Of a stretch of 64,000 bases of DNA, positions 46,401-53,197 are shown piece after piece. Each line of letters starts with the position of its first letter. The stretch's first letter is position 1. Below the pieces are notes generated by a model, which was not told the DNA's origin, did no database searches, and worked only from the letters and a program-made list of their open reading frames with translations. The position numbers and the translations under genes are program-made. Origin of the DNA: Chitinophaga niabensis (GTDB taxonomy: Bacteria > Bacteroidota > Bacteroidia > Chitinophagales > Chitinophagaceae); contig NZ_CP154260.1 of NCBI RefSeq assembly GCF_039545795.1, positions 1,617,001 to 1,681,000 on the forward strand. The letters run 5' to 3'.

Positions 46401-46781
46401 TTAAAGTTTTCTAGTGGGAGTATCAAGTCCGGTTTTCTCCCGGTGTTTGCTCCCCCAGATGCTCAGCTGTTTGAAGATAGGCCCGATCTCTGCAGCCATC
46501 TCCGTAAGCTCATATTCTACTCTCGGAGGTACTTCTGCATACACCGTCCGTTTCACCATGCCGTCTTCTTCCAGTGCCCGAAGCTGTAAAGTAAGCATGC
46601 GTTCCGTAATTAGCGGGAATTCCTTTTTCAGTTCACTGAACCGGAGCCTTCGGCCTGCTAATTTATCCAGGATCAGTATTTTCCATCTGCCCCCGATCTT
46701 ATTCACAGCATAGGTGAGATCACATTCAATGATCCATCTTTCGTTACTGCTATACGTTGAATCTTTCTTCCTGGTTGCCAT
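46401..46781 (-). CDS. HxlR-family winged-helix transcriptional regulator
   Basis: A 126-residue protein with the HxlR pattern: conserved Cys in IECDLTYAVNKIGGRWKILILDKLAGRRLRFSELKKEFPLITERMLTLQLRALEEDGMVKRTVY and the wing VPPRVEYELTEMAAEIGPIFKQLSIWG. These small dimeric repressors or activators respond to aldehydes, quinones, disulfide stress or related signals and usually control a divergent oxidoreductase gene, here the dehydrogenase at 46870. Short palindromes lie in the intervening 88 bases. Confidence 0.92.
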   Translation of the reverse strand: MATRKKDSTYSSNERWIIECDLTYAVNKIGGRWKILILDKLAGRRLRFSELKKEFPLITERMLTLQLRALEEDGMVKRTVYAEVPPRVEYELTEMAAEIGPIFKQLSIWGSKHREKTGLDTPTRKL

Positions 46782-46782
46782 T

Positions 46783-46818
46783 ACTTACAAGTTTGTGCGT
46801 ACCATACAATTGATGGTA
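46783..46818. promoter_or_regulatory. Candidate HxlR operator palindromes
   Basis: Between the divergent HxlR and dehydrogenase genes stand ACTTACAAGT (46783-46792, 4-bp arms with a 2-base centre) and TACCAT-N7-ATGGTA (46800-46818). HxlR proteins generally bind inverted repeats in such positions; which one is used is unknown. Confidence 0.4.
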
Positions 46819-46869
46819 TAGGCCATAAAATTACCTGCTACCCACTACTTTTACAAAGAAATTATATGT

Positions 46870-47622
46870 ATGGATCTGTATCTGAAAGGTAAAACAGCAG
46901 TAGTAACAGGCGCCAGCCAGGGAATCGGCAGGGCTATCACAAAAGAACTGGCGCTTGAAGGTGTGAAAGTATTTGCCACTGCAAGGAACGAAGAACTGCT
47001 GAGCAGTCTCAAAGAAGAAGTAACCGCTGCGGGCGGTATCGAACCCATTACATTCGCCCAGGATTTCACGGCGGCGGAGGGCCCGCAAAAGATCGCAGCA
47101 GCTGCACTCGCCAGTCTTGGGCAGGTGGATATTCTCGTGAACAATGCCGGCCAGAGTGCTCCCCTGGATGTTATAGGTACGGAAGAAGGATGGGAAGGAG
47201 CCATGACGCTTGACTTTGATCGTCCCCGGCAGTTGACACAACAGTTATTGCCTCATTTCATCACACGTAAGCAGGGCGTTATCCTTAACCTTGCCAGCAC
47301 TTATGAGTTACGAACTGTTAACGGTTCATCCGTCGCCAAAGCAGCCGTGGTCATGTGGTCCAAGCAGCTCGCCGCCCAGCTCGGTCAATATGGTATCAGG
47401 GTCAACTGCCTGCAACCAGGCCTGATAGATACAAATAACATCCGCCGTTTCTTCCCGGGTGAGGAGCGTAAGAACTTTGCCGCGCAGGAGATACCCCTGG
47501 GTGATTTTGGAGAACCCCAGGACATGGCGAATATGGCTGCTTTCCTGGTATCACCCCGTGCAAGATATATCACAGGTACTGTGGCTGTTGTGGATGGTGG
47601 TATGCGGCATTATGCATTTTAA
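46870..47622 (+). CDS. Short-chain dehydrogenase/reductase family protein with atypical active site
   Basis: A 250-residue Rossmann-fold protein. The NAD(P)-binding motif TGASQGIG (13-20), NNAG (91-94), PG (183-184) and the C-terminal VDGG are all present, as in classical SDRs. The catalytic region reads NLASTYELRTVNGSSVAKAAV: Ser143 and Lys157 are there, but the position four before the lysine, normally the catalytic Tyr of YxxxK, is Ser153, and the loop seems about three residues short. The usual Asn of the tetrad appears to be Asp115 (TLDFDRPRQ). Tyr145 might substitute in space. It is divergent from an HxlR regulator and overlaps the 3' end of a convergent AraC gene by 4 bases. Confidence 0.85.
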   Translation: MDLYLKGKTAVVTGASQGIGRAITKELALEGVKVFATARNEELLSSLKEEVTAAGGIEPITFAQDFTAAEGPQKIAAAALASLGQVDILVNNAGQSAPLDVIGTEEGWEGAMTLDFDRPRQLTQQLLPHFITRKQGVILNLASTYELRTVNGSSVAKAAVVMWSKQLAAQLGQYGIRVNCLQPGLIDTNNIRRFFPGEERKNFAAQEIPLGDFGEPQDMANMAAFLVSPRARYITGTVAVVDGGMRHYAF

Positions 47623-48518
47623 TCTGCAGTCCGCAGAAAAGGTTTGCCCGCATTACTTTCAATAAACACTTTACGATATTCCCTGGGCGTTATTCCCTGG
47701 AGAATTTTGAACTGCCTGTTGAAATAAGAAACATTGTCGAACCCACAGGTATAACAGATGTCTGTGATATTGTTCTCTTTCCCCATTAAAAGCCTTGTTG
47801 CATGGCTGATCCTGATCTCATTTACAAACTGAGAGAATGTTTTATGCGTGTTCCTTTTGAAATAACGGCAGAAGGCGGCTTCGCTCATGCAGGCCAGTGA
47901 GGCGGCAGTCCTGATATCTACCTCATGATGATAATTCTCAAACACGTAGTTAAAAATAGATGCCAGCTTTTTAGAATCGCTCTCCTTGTAATGGATCTTT
48001 CTCACATCGTCTGTTATTAATATGGCGCCGTCCTTTCTACGCTGACACAACTCTTCCAGGATCTGCAGTAACAGGATCAGGTTCTTCATCTGCTGGTTGG
48101 GCTGGAACTGGAAGAACAGCGGGTGGAGGGAAGGAGAGGTGTTCCTGAATTTTAAGCCGTAAACGGATTCCTGCAACAACTCCTTTATCTTCCTCAATTC
48201 CACGGTCTCAAAAAAGTCCTTCCCCATAAAATCTGCGGTGAATTGCACTACTGTGGCCTGGGCTACGTCATCGGCGCTGGTGGTCAGGTTGTCGCTGGAC
48301 CAGCAATGCACGAGTCCCGGACCGAACATAAAGATCTCTCCTTCATGATAATTCATCACCTTGTTGCCCACATAAACATGGCCTGCACTTTTTACGATCA
48401 GGATCACTTCATACCCATGATGAAAATGGAAAGTATTGGTAAAGCGGGGCTGACAGTATTCTTTGATCGTAAAACTGGCATCCTCAGGTGTGGATATATG
48501 GCGGTAGGAAACTTTCAT
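47619..48518 (-). CDS. AraC-family transcriptional regulator with cupin sensor domain
   Basis: A 299-residue protein: N-terminal cupin-like domain (about 20-100: FTNTFHFHHGYEVILIVKSAGHVYVGNKVMNYHEGEIFMFGPGLVHCW) and C-terminal AraC-type HTH (about 195-290: VDIRTAASLACMSEAAFCRYFKRNTHKTFSQFVNEIRISHATRLL, ITDICYTCGFDNVSYFNRQFKILQGITPREYRK). It is divergent from the operon starting at 48825, its likely target. The start codon lies in the first unit of a 48-bp tandem repeat that extends upstream and multiplies the translation-start region. Confidence 0.9.
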   Translation of the reverse strand: MKVSYRHISTPEDASFTIKEYCQPRFTNTFHFHHGYEVILIVKSAGHVYVGNKVMNYHEGEIFMFGPGLVHCWSSDNLTTSADDVAQATVVQFTADFMGKDFFETVELRKIKELLQESVYGLKFRNTSPSLHPLFFQFQPNQQMKNLILLLQILEELCQRRKDGAILITDDVRKIHYKESDSKKLASIFNYVFENYHHEVDIRTAASLACMSEAAFCRYFKRNTHKTFSQFVNEIRISHATRLLMGKENNITDICYTCGFDNVSYFNRQFKILQGITPREYRKVFIESNAGKPFLRTAD

Positions 48519-48668
48519 CTGTTCATATTTATTTTTTACGGGTCAGATGGAGTCTGTCGGCTTCATCTGTTCATATTTATTTTTTACAGGTCAGATGGAG
48601 CCTGTCGGCTTCATCTGTTCATATTTATTTTTTACGGGTCAGATGGAGTCTGTCGGCTTCATCTGTTC
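48514..48668. repeat. 48-bp tandem repeat over the start and leader of the AraC gene
   Basis: TTCATCTGTTC begins units at 48514, 48562, 48610 and 48658 (last one partial), exactly 48 bases apart and nearly identical. Read on the minus strand, each full unit contains an A/T-rich ribosome-binding-like stretch and ATG. In the first unit this ATG (48516-48518) is the regulator's start. In the other three it opens a seven-codon frame, M-K-P-T-D/G-S-I, then TGA (48543-48566, 48591-48614, 48639-48662). CATCTG/CAGATG arms can pair within each unit. Confidence 0.95.
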
Positions 48669-48824
48669 GTTGTTTTTGGTACAATACTTGTTGCCGGAGC
48701 CCCCAAAAGCTAATTACGGTAAATATAGTATCGAAAATTGGCAAATGAAGTACTTTTATTTAAAAGGAAGTCTGAATAAGTTTGTTATATAATTTTCACG
48801 TTTACAAAACCTGCCATCACCGTT
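48519..48824. promoter_or_regulatory. Divergent control region, AraC regulator / locus E operon
   Basis: This 306-base gene-free region has the 48-bp repeats in its left half. The right half (about 48669-48824) is A/T-rich and should contain the promoter of the epimerase operon; a TTTG with a following TATAATTTTC near 48780-48797 is the best match to the Bacteroidota -33/-7 pattern but is imperfect in spacing and sequence. Confidence 0.45.
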
Positions 48825-49709
48825 ATGGAACTTGCGATACACAATTGGATGCGCGCCGAAACTATTGAAACAACTATAAGAAGAGTTTCCTCGCTTGGCT
48901 ACACTAAACTCGAAATTGCCGGAAGTCCCGAACATTACGATACAAAGGAGGTAAGAAAACTACTGAAGGGTCATGGCCTGACCTGCTGGGGTTCTGTGAC
49001 CCTGATGCTGGGAGACCGCAATCTGCTCGCCAGGAACGAAGCCCAACGTGCCAGTTCCGTGCAGTACGTAAAGGATGTGGTGAAAATGGTAAAGGAGCTG
49101 GATGGTCATATGGTTTCCGTGGTGCCGGGTACTGTAGGAAAGATGGTGCCGGACGGAAGGCCTGAAGAGGAGTGGAAATGGGCAGTTGAATCCATGAAAG
49201 AGATCTATGCATATAGTGAAGCGGCAGGCATCCTGCTGGGCATAGAACCCATTAACAGGTTCGAAACCTATTTCATCAACCGGGCAGAGCAGGCATTGGC
49301 GCTTGCTGAGGCGGTTGGTCCAAACTGTGGTGTATGCCTGGATACCTTTCATATGAATATGGAAGAAACGGATATGTTTGAAGCGATCAGAAAGGCCAAA
49401 GGAAAGCTGGCAGGCTTTCACGTAGCGGATAACAACAGGATGGCGCCGGGAATGGGGCATCTCAACTGGAAGAAGATCATAGATACGCTGGGGGAAGTAA
49501 ATTATAACAGTGTACTTTCTGTAGAGTTCTGTGCGCCACTGGACCGTACTCCCGCTAATCCCTACCCGGGTTCCATTGATGAAGCGCCTGAAAATCTTAC
49601 ACCCGAACAGGAGAAATTCCTGATAGACCATGGCAGCTCTTCCGTTACAGAAGAATTTTACACCATGCTCACCCAACAATCATATAATACCTTAATAAAA
49701 CTTATATAG
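48825..49709 (+). CDS. Sugar isomerase/epimerase, tagatose-3-epimerase-like TIM barrel
   Basis: A 294-residue cytosolic protein with the complete metal site of the family: Glu141 in GIEPINRFETYF, Asp173 in CLDTFHMN, His199 in GFHVADNNRMAPGMGHLNW and Glu234 in SVEFCAP. These residues hold Mn2+/Co2+ and perform the proton transfer in ketose 3-epimerases and related isomerases. It opens the operon of locus E, and the enolase-superfamily gene starts 3 bases after its stop. It resembles the locus A enzyme at 2006 in motif order but differs in sequence and has a longer C-terminal tail. Confidence 0.87.
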   Translation: MELAIHNWMRAETIETTIRRVSSLGYTKLEIAGSPEHYDTKEVRKLLKGHGLTCWGSVTLMLGDRNLLARNEAQRASSVQYVKDVVKMVKELDGHMVSVVPGTVGKMVPDGRPEEEWKWAVESMKEIYAYSEAAGILLGIEPINRFETYFINRAEQALALAEAVGPNCGVCLDTFHMNMEETDMFEAIRKAKGKLAGFHVADNNRMAPGMGHLNWKKIIDTLGEVNYNSVLSVEFCAPLDRTPANPYPGSIDEAPENLTPEQEKFLIDHGSSSVTEEFYTMLTQQSYNTLIKLI

Positions 49710-49712
49710 CGA

Positions 49713-50879
49713 GTGAAAATAACTAACGTAGAGGCGTTCTGGTTACGCTGCCCCATTCCTAAGGAGAAACAACATACTTCGGATTATGGATTGCTGACTG
49801 ACTTTGATATGACGCTGGTAGTGATAACAACAGATGAAGGGCTTCAGGGGTTTGGAGAAGCGAAAGCTGCAGTGGGGTCATCGGGGGGATGCGCTTCCAT
49901 TGTACATTGTATCGAACACGATCTGAAGCCAATATTGCTCGGCAAATCTGTCAGGAACATCACCCGGCTTTGGGAGGAAATGTACAACGGCACGCGTGAC
50001 CACTACGCACTCGCAAGAGGAAGGAAGTTCCCGGTCCTTGGCAGGCGTGGTCTTACAATCTCTGCCATGAGTGGCATTGACACCGCCTTGTGGGACCTGA
50101 AAGGTAAAATGCTGAATGTTCCGGTAGTTGATCTGCTGGGAGGTGCCTGCAGGGAGAAGATGCCGGCATACGCCAGTGGTGGCTGGGCTGATGTGAACAA
50201 TATCGGCGCACAATTGAAAAGTTATGTGGACAAAGGTTTTCAGGGCGTGAAAATGCGTGTGGGGGTAATGGATGATACTGTTCAGAAAAGTGTGGACAGG
50301 GTAAAAGCGGCAAGAGCAGCGCTGGGGCCGGATATCAAATTGATGGTAGATGCACATGGAACCTTTAGTGTTCCGGAAGCTAAGCAGTTTTGCAGAGGGG
50401 TGGCAGATTGTAATGTCTATTGGTTTGAAGAGCCTATTAGTCCCGATAACAAAAAAGGAACTGCAGAAGTGAGGGCTTCCACACACATCCCCATCGCTGC
50501 AGGTGAAAGTGAATATACCAGTTTTGATATACACGAACTTTTAGAACTAAGGGCTATAGATGTTATACAGCCGGATGCGGCTATCATTGGCGGTATTTCC
50601 GAAGCCATGCGCGTAGGCCATCTGGCCAGTGTACACCAGGCGGAATTGGCACCTCATTGCTGGGGATCTGCTTTTTCTTTCATGGCAGGGCTAACGGTAG
50701 CGTTTGCTTCACCTTCGGCAACGATCATTGAGTTTTCCCTGGGAGGAAACCCCATGATGTACGACCTGGTGAAGGAAAAGATCACGGTTATAAATGGAGA
50801 GATCGATGTACCTTCTGCCCCTGGATTAGGCGTAACACCAGATTGGGATTTTGTGAAACAGTTTAAGCAGCCTGTTTAA
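49713..50879 (+). CDS. Enolase-superfamily dehydratase/racemase (mandelate racemase type)
   Basis: A 388-residue cytosolic enzyme starting at GTG (49713), 3 bases after the previous gene. Catalytic pattern of the mandelate racemase subgroup: Lys180-x-Arg182 in GVKMRVG; metal ligands Asp213 (MVDAHG), Glu239 (WFEEP) and Glu265 (AAGES); and the His-Asp dyad His315 (APHCWGS) and Asp288 (QPDAAIIGG). Most such bacterial enzymes dehydrate sugar acids (aldonates, aldarates) to 2-keto-3-deoxy acids. The GIDTALWDLKGK signature is present. In this operon it would act on an oxidised sugar produced by the periplasmic redox protein or delivered by the epimerase; that order is an inference. Confidence 0.9.
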   Translation: MKITNVEAFWLRCPIPKEKQHTSDYGLLTDFDMTLVVITTDEGLQGFGEAKAAVGSSGGCASIVHCIEHDLKPILLGKSVRNITRLWEEMYNGTRDHYALARGRKFPVLGRRGLTISAMSGIDTALWDLKGKMLNVPVVDLLGGACREKMPAYASGGWADVNNIGAQLKSYVDKGFQGVKMRVGVMDDTVQKSVDRVKAARAALGPDIKLMVDAHGTFSVPEAKQFCRGVADCNVYWFEEPISPDNKKGTAEVRASTHIPIAAGESEYTSFDIHELLELRAIDVIQPDAAIIGGISEAMRVGHLASVHQAELAPHCWGSAFSFMAGLTVAFASPSATIIEFSLGGNPMMYDLVKEKITVINGEIDVPSAPGLGVTPDWDFVKQFKQPV

Positions 50880-50889
50880 ATAAATACTT

Positions 50890-51381
50890 ATGGCAAAAGC
50901 ACTTAAAATTAACCACGTCACACTCATTGTCGACAACCTGGAAAAAGCAGGTGAATTCTATCAGCAGGAACTTGGCCTGGAACCATTGCCTGCCTTCCAT
51001 TTTGATTATCCTGTGATGTTTTTCAAATTTAACGATGAGCAGCAATTACATATTTCGGAATGGGAAGATCGTACTTCTTTTCGCGGGCATATCTGTGTGC
51101 AGGTAGATGATTTCAACAGCACTTTTTTCCGAATGAAGGAATTGAATGTTATTGATATAAGTCCCTGGGGCAAAGTGAGAAAGTTACCTGATGGCGCTAT
51201 GCAGATGTTTGTGCGCGATCCTGCAGGCAACCTGGTGGAGATCTCTTCTGTGCCTGGTTCAGAGGTTGATCCCAGGATCTTCGAAGACGAGCTGTATGAA
51301 GAAGGCCTGTATGTTTCCAACAGGAACGACTTCAGAGGTGATAGATCTGATAATGCTACTCTATATCATAAAAAACCATGA
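50890..51381 (+). CDS. Vicinal-oxygen-chelate (glyoxalase/dioxygenase) superfamily protein
   Basis: A 163-residue protein with two beta-alpha-beta-beta-beta modules. Possible metal ligands are His9 (INHVTLIV), His54 (QLHIS) or His67 (RGHICVQV) and Glu117 (DPAGNLVEI). The pattern KLPDGAMQMFVRDPAGNLVEI is typical of the family, which covers glyoxalases, ring-cleaving dioxygenases and epimerases. The C-terminal extension after residue 120 is acidic. It follows the dehydratase gene by 10 bases, and its stop overlaps the next start by 4 bases, so it is a true operon member; the reaction is unknown. Confidence 0.8.
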   Translation: MAKALKINHVTLIVDNLEKAGEFYQQELGLEPLPAFHFDYPVMFFKFNDEQQLHISEWEDRTSFRGHICVQVDDFNSTFFRMKELNVIDISPWGKVRKLPDGAMQMFVRDPAGNLVEISSVPGSEVDPRIFEDELYEEGLYVSNRNDFRGDRSDNATLYHKKP

Positions 51382-52328
51382 GGAAGAACGTATTGTTACT
51401 TGAAACTATTGCGGACGAAGCATTGGCTGTACTTCAGGAAAACGTGAACGTATTTACAGGATATGACGAAGGCAGTGTAAAGGATGTTTTGAACAAAGTG
51501 GAAGTGCATGCCATTATCACAAGGGGGAAAAAGCAGGTCGGTAAAGCCCTGATGGAAGCGTGCCCGCTTTTGCAGGTCGTTGCCCGCTGTGGTGTTGGGT
51601 TGGATAATGTAGATGTAACGGAAGCAACGGCAAGAAAAATACAGGTGATCAATGCACCAGGCAGTAATGCGGCTACCATAGCAGAGCATGCCCTGGCCTT
51701 GATGCTGATGTTGATGCGTGACCTGTACACATCGGTGGAGCGTGTTAAGCAGCACAACTGGGACTGGCGCAATCAATATGCGGGAGATGAGCTGAATGGC
51801 AAAACCCTTGGCATCCTGGGTATGGGAAATATAGGAAAGCGCGTGGCAAGGTTGGGAGAGGCCTTTGGTATGGAGGTGTTGTATTGGGACATAGCAGTAC
51901 ACGCGCTTCCATACAGGTACCTGTCTATGGAAGAAGTGTTAGGTCATTCTGATATAGTCAGCCTGCATCTCCCTCTGGTTAAAGAAACAAATGGAATTAT
52001 CGGAGAAAAGGAGCTGGCTTTGATGAAGCCGCGTGCATTCCTGGTTAATACGGCAAGAGGTGCATTGATCGATCATGCGGCGCTGTTGGATGCATTGAAC
52101 GCACAGGAAATTGCAGGTTTTGCTGCGGATGTGCTGCCGGATGAACCACCTGTTCAGAGCCTCCCGCTTGTAGAACATCCACGTACAATTATTACACCGC
52201 ATTCCGGCAGCTTAACTGCATCCACCTACCGGCAAATGTGCCTGCTAACTGTAAACAACGTAGTGGCAGTACTTACAGGCGGGGAGCCGGATCCCAACAG
52301 TATATATAATCGAAACTCGTTTGTATGA
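51378..52328 (+). CDS. NAD-dependent D-isomer 2-hydroxyacid dehydrogenase
   Basis: A 316-residue cytosolic enzyme. The nucleotide motif GILGMGNIG (145-153) is followed by Asp171 (LYWD), which favours NAD over NADP. The catalytic triad is complete: Arg227 in NTARGALID, Glu256 in VLPDEPP and His275 in TPHSGS. It is like 3-phosphoglycerate/glyoxylate/hydroxypyruvate dehydrogenases; length and motifs fit a phosphoglycerate-dehydrogenase-like reductase without regulatory domains. It overlaps the VOC gene and the ThuA-like gene by 4 bases each (ATGA). In the operon it may reduce or oxidise a 2-keto or 2-hydroxy sugar acid. Confidence 0.9.
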   Translation: MRKNVLLLETIADEALAVLQENVNVFTGYDEGSVKDVLNKVEVHAIITRGKKQVGKALMEACPLLQVVARCGVGLDNVDVTEATARKIQVINAPGSNAATIAEHALALMLMLMRDLYTSVERVKQHNWDWRNQYAGDELNGKTLGILGMGNIGKRVARLGEAFGMEVLYWDIAVHALPYRYLSMEEVLGHSDIVSLHLPLVKETNGIIGEKELALMKPRAFLVNTARGALIDHAALLDALNAQEIAGFAADVLPDEPPVQSLPLVEHPRTIITPHSGSLTASTYRQMCLLTVNNVVAVLTGGEPDPNSIYNRNSFV

Positions 52329-53182
52329 ATACATTTTGCATAAGCTTATTATTAACACTCAGTACAGGTTTATTCTGTGCGCAATCTCCGCAAAAGGCAA
52401 AAAAGCCCCTGGTTGTTTTTGTTTGTGGAGATCATGAATACAGTGGTGAAGAAACGCTGCCCATTATTGCGGCGGAACTGGAAAAGAACTATGGCATGAG
52501 AACAATTGTTCTCAAAGCCTCTCCTGATCATAACAGCGAAGAGAATATTCCCGGCCTGGAAGCATTGAAGGATGCGGACCTTGCTGTGTTCTTCCTGCGC
52601 TGGCGAAGACTTCCTCCTGAGCAGCTTGCTCATATTGAAGCATACCTGAAAACCGGAAAACCTGTTATGGGATTCCGCACTACTACACATGCCTTCAATT
52701 TTCCTAAAGGGCATGCCAGCGAAAAATGGAACGCCTTTGGAGAGTTTGCATTGAATGCACCTCCGGGTTGGGGAGGGAAAGCCAAACATACACACTATGG
52801 GCACAATAGCAGCACAGATGTGAGCATCGTTCCCAAAGAGGCAAACAACCCTATTTTAACGGGCGTAGCAAAAGATTTTCACGTTCGCTCCTGGTTATAC
52901 CATGTTGTACCGGATTATCCTGTTAAAGGTTCTACCTGGCTGCTTACCGGTAAAGCCGTGGACCCTGAAAGGCCCGCTGTTGAAAACCCTGTAGCCTGGA
53001 CGGGCACCAATTCTTTCGGTGGAAAAGTTTTTATGACCACGCTTGGCCATCCGGAAGATTTCAGAATAGAAGCCTTTCAGCGGCTCGTGATCAATGCCAT
53101 TCACTATGAGCTGAGCCTGAAAATACCCACGAAATGGAAAGGTAAAATGGACATCCAGGTACCTTACCGCGTTGCTAAATAA
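52325..53182 (+). CDS. Exported ThuA-like domain protein
   Basis: A 285-residue protein with a signal peptide (MNTFCISLLLTLSTGLFCAQ). The ThuA-like glutamine-amidotransferase-type fold is recognised from VFVCGDHEYSGEETLPIIAAELEKNYGMRT, LKDADLAVFFLRWRRLPPEQLAHIEAYLKTGKPVMGFRT and the C-terminal PVAWTGTNSFGGKVFMTTLGHPEDF. ThuA was described in trehalose/sucrose utilisation linked to 3-keto sugar formation; relatives in Planctomycetes and Bacteroidota stand beside PVC-type haem proteins, as here. The catalytic role is not established. It overlaps the dehydrogenase gene by 4 bases and precedes the haem protein by 15. Confidence 0.85.
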   Translation: MNTFCISLLLTLSTGLFCAQSPQKAKKPLVVFVCGDHEYSGEETLPIIAAELEKNYGMRTIVLKASPDHNSEENIPGLEALKDADLAVFFLRWRRLPPEQLAHIEAYLKTGKPVMGFRTTTHAFNFPKGHASEKWNAFGEFALNAPPGWGGKAKHTHYGHNSSTDVSIVPKEANNPILTGVAKDFHVRSWLYHVVPDYPVKGSTWLLTGKAVDPERPAVENPVAWTGTNSFGGKVFMTTLGHPEDFRIEAFQRLVINAIHYELSLKIPTKWKGKMDIQVPYRVAK

Positions 53183-53197
53183 ACATCCGTTGAGATC

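Noticed and set aside
48488..48792. Plus-strand frames of 81-86 codons with a repeated SSVHIYFLRVRWSLSA-like peptide
   Set aside because: They are produced by the 48-bp tandem repeat (a multiple of three) and run against the AraC gene.
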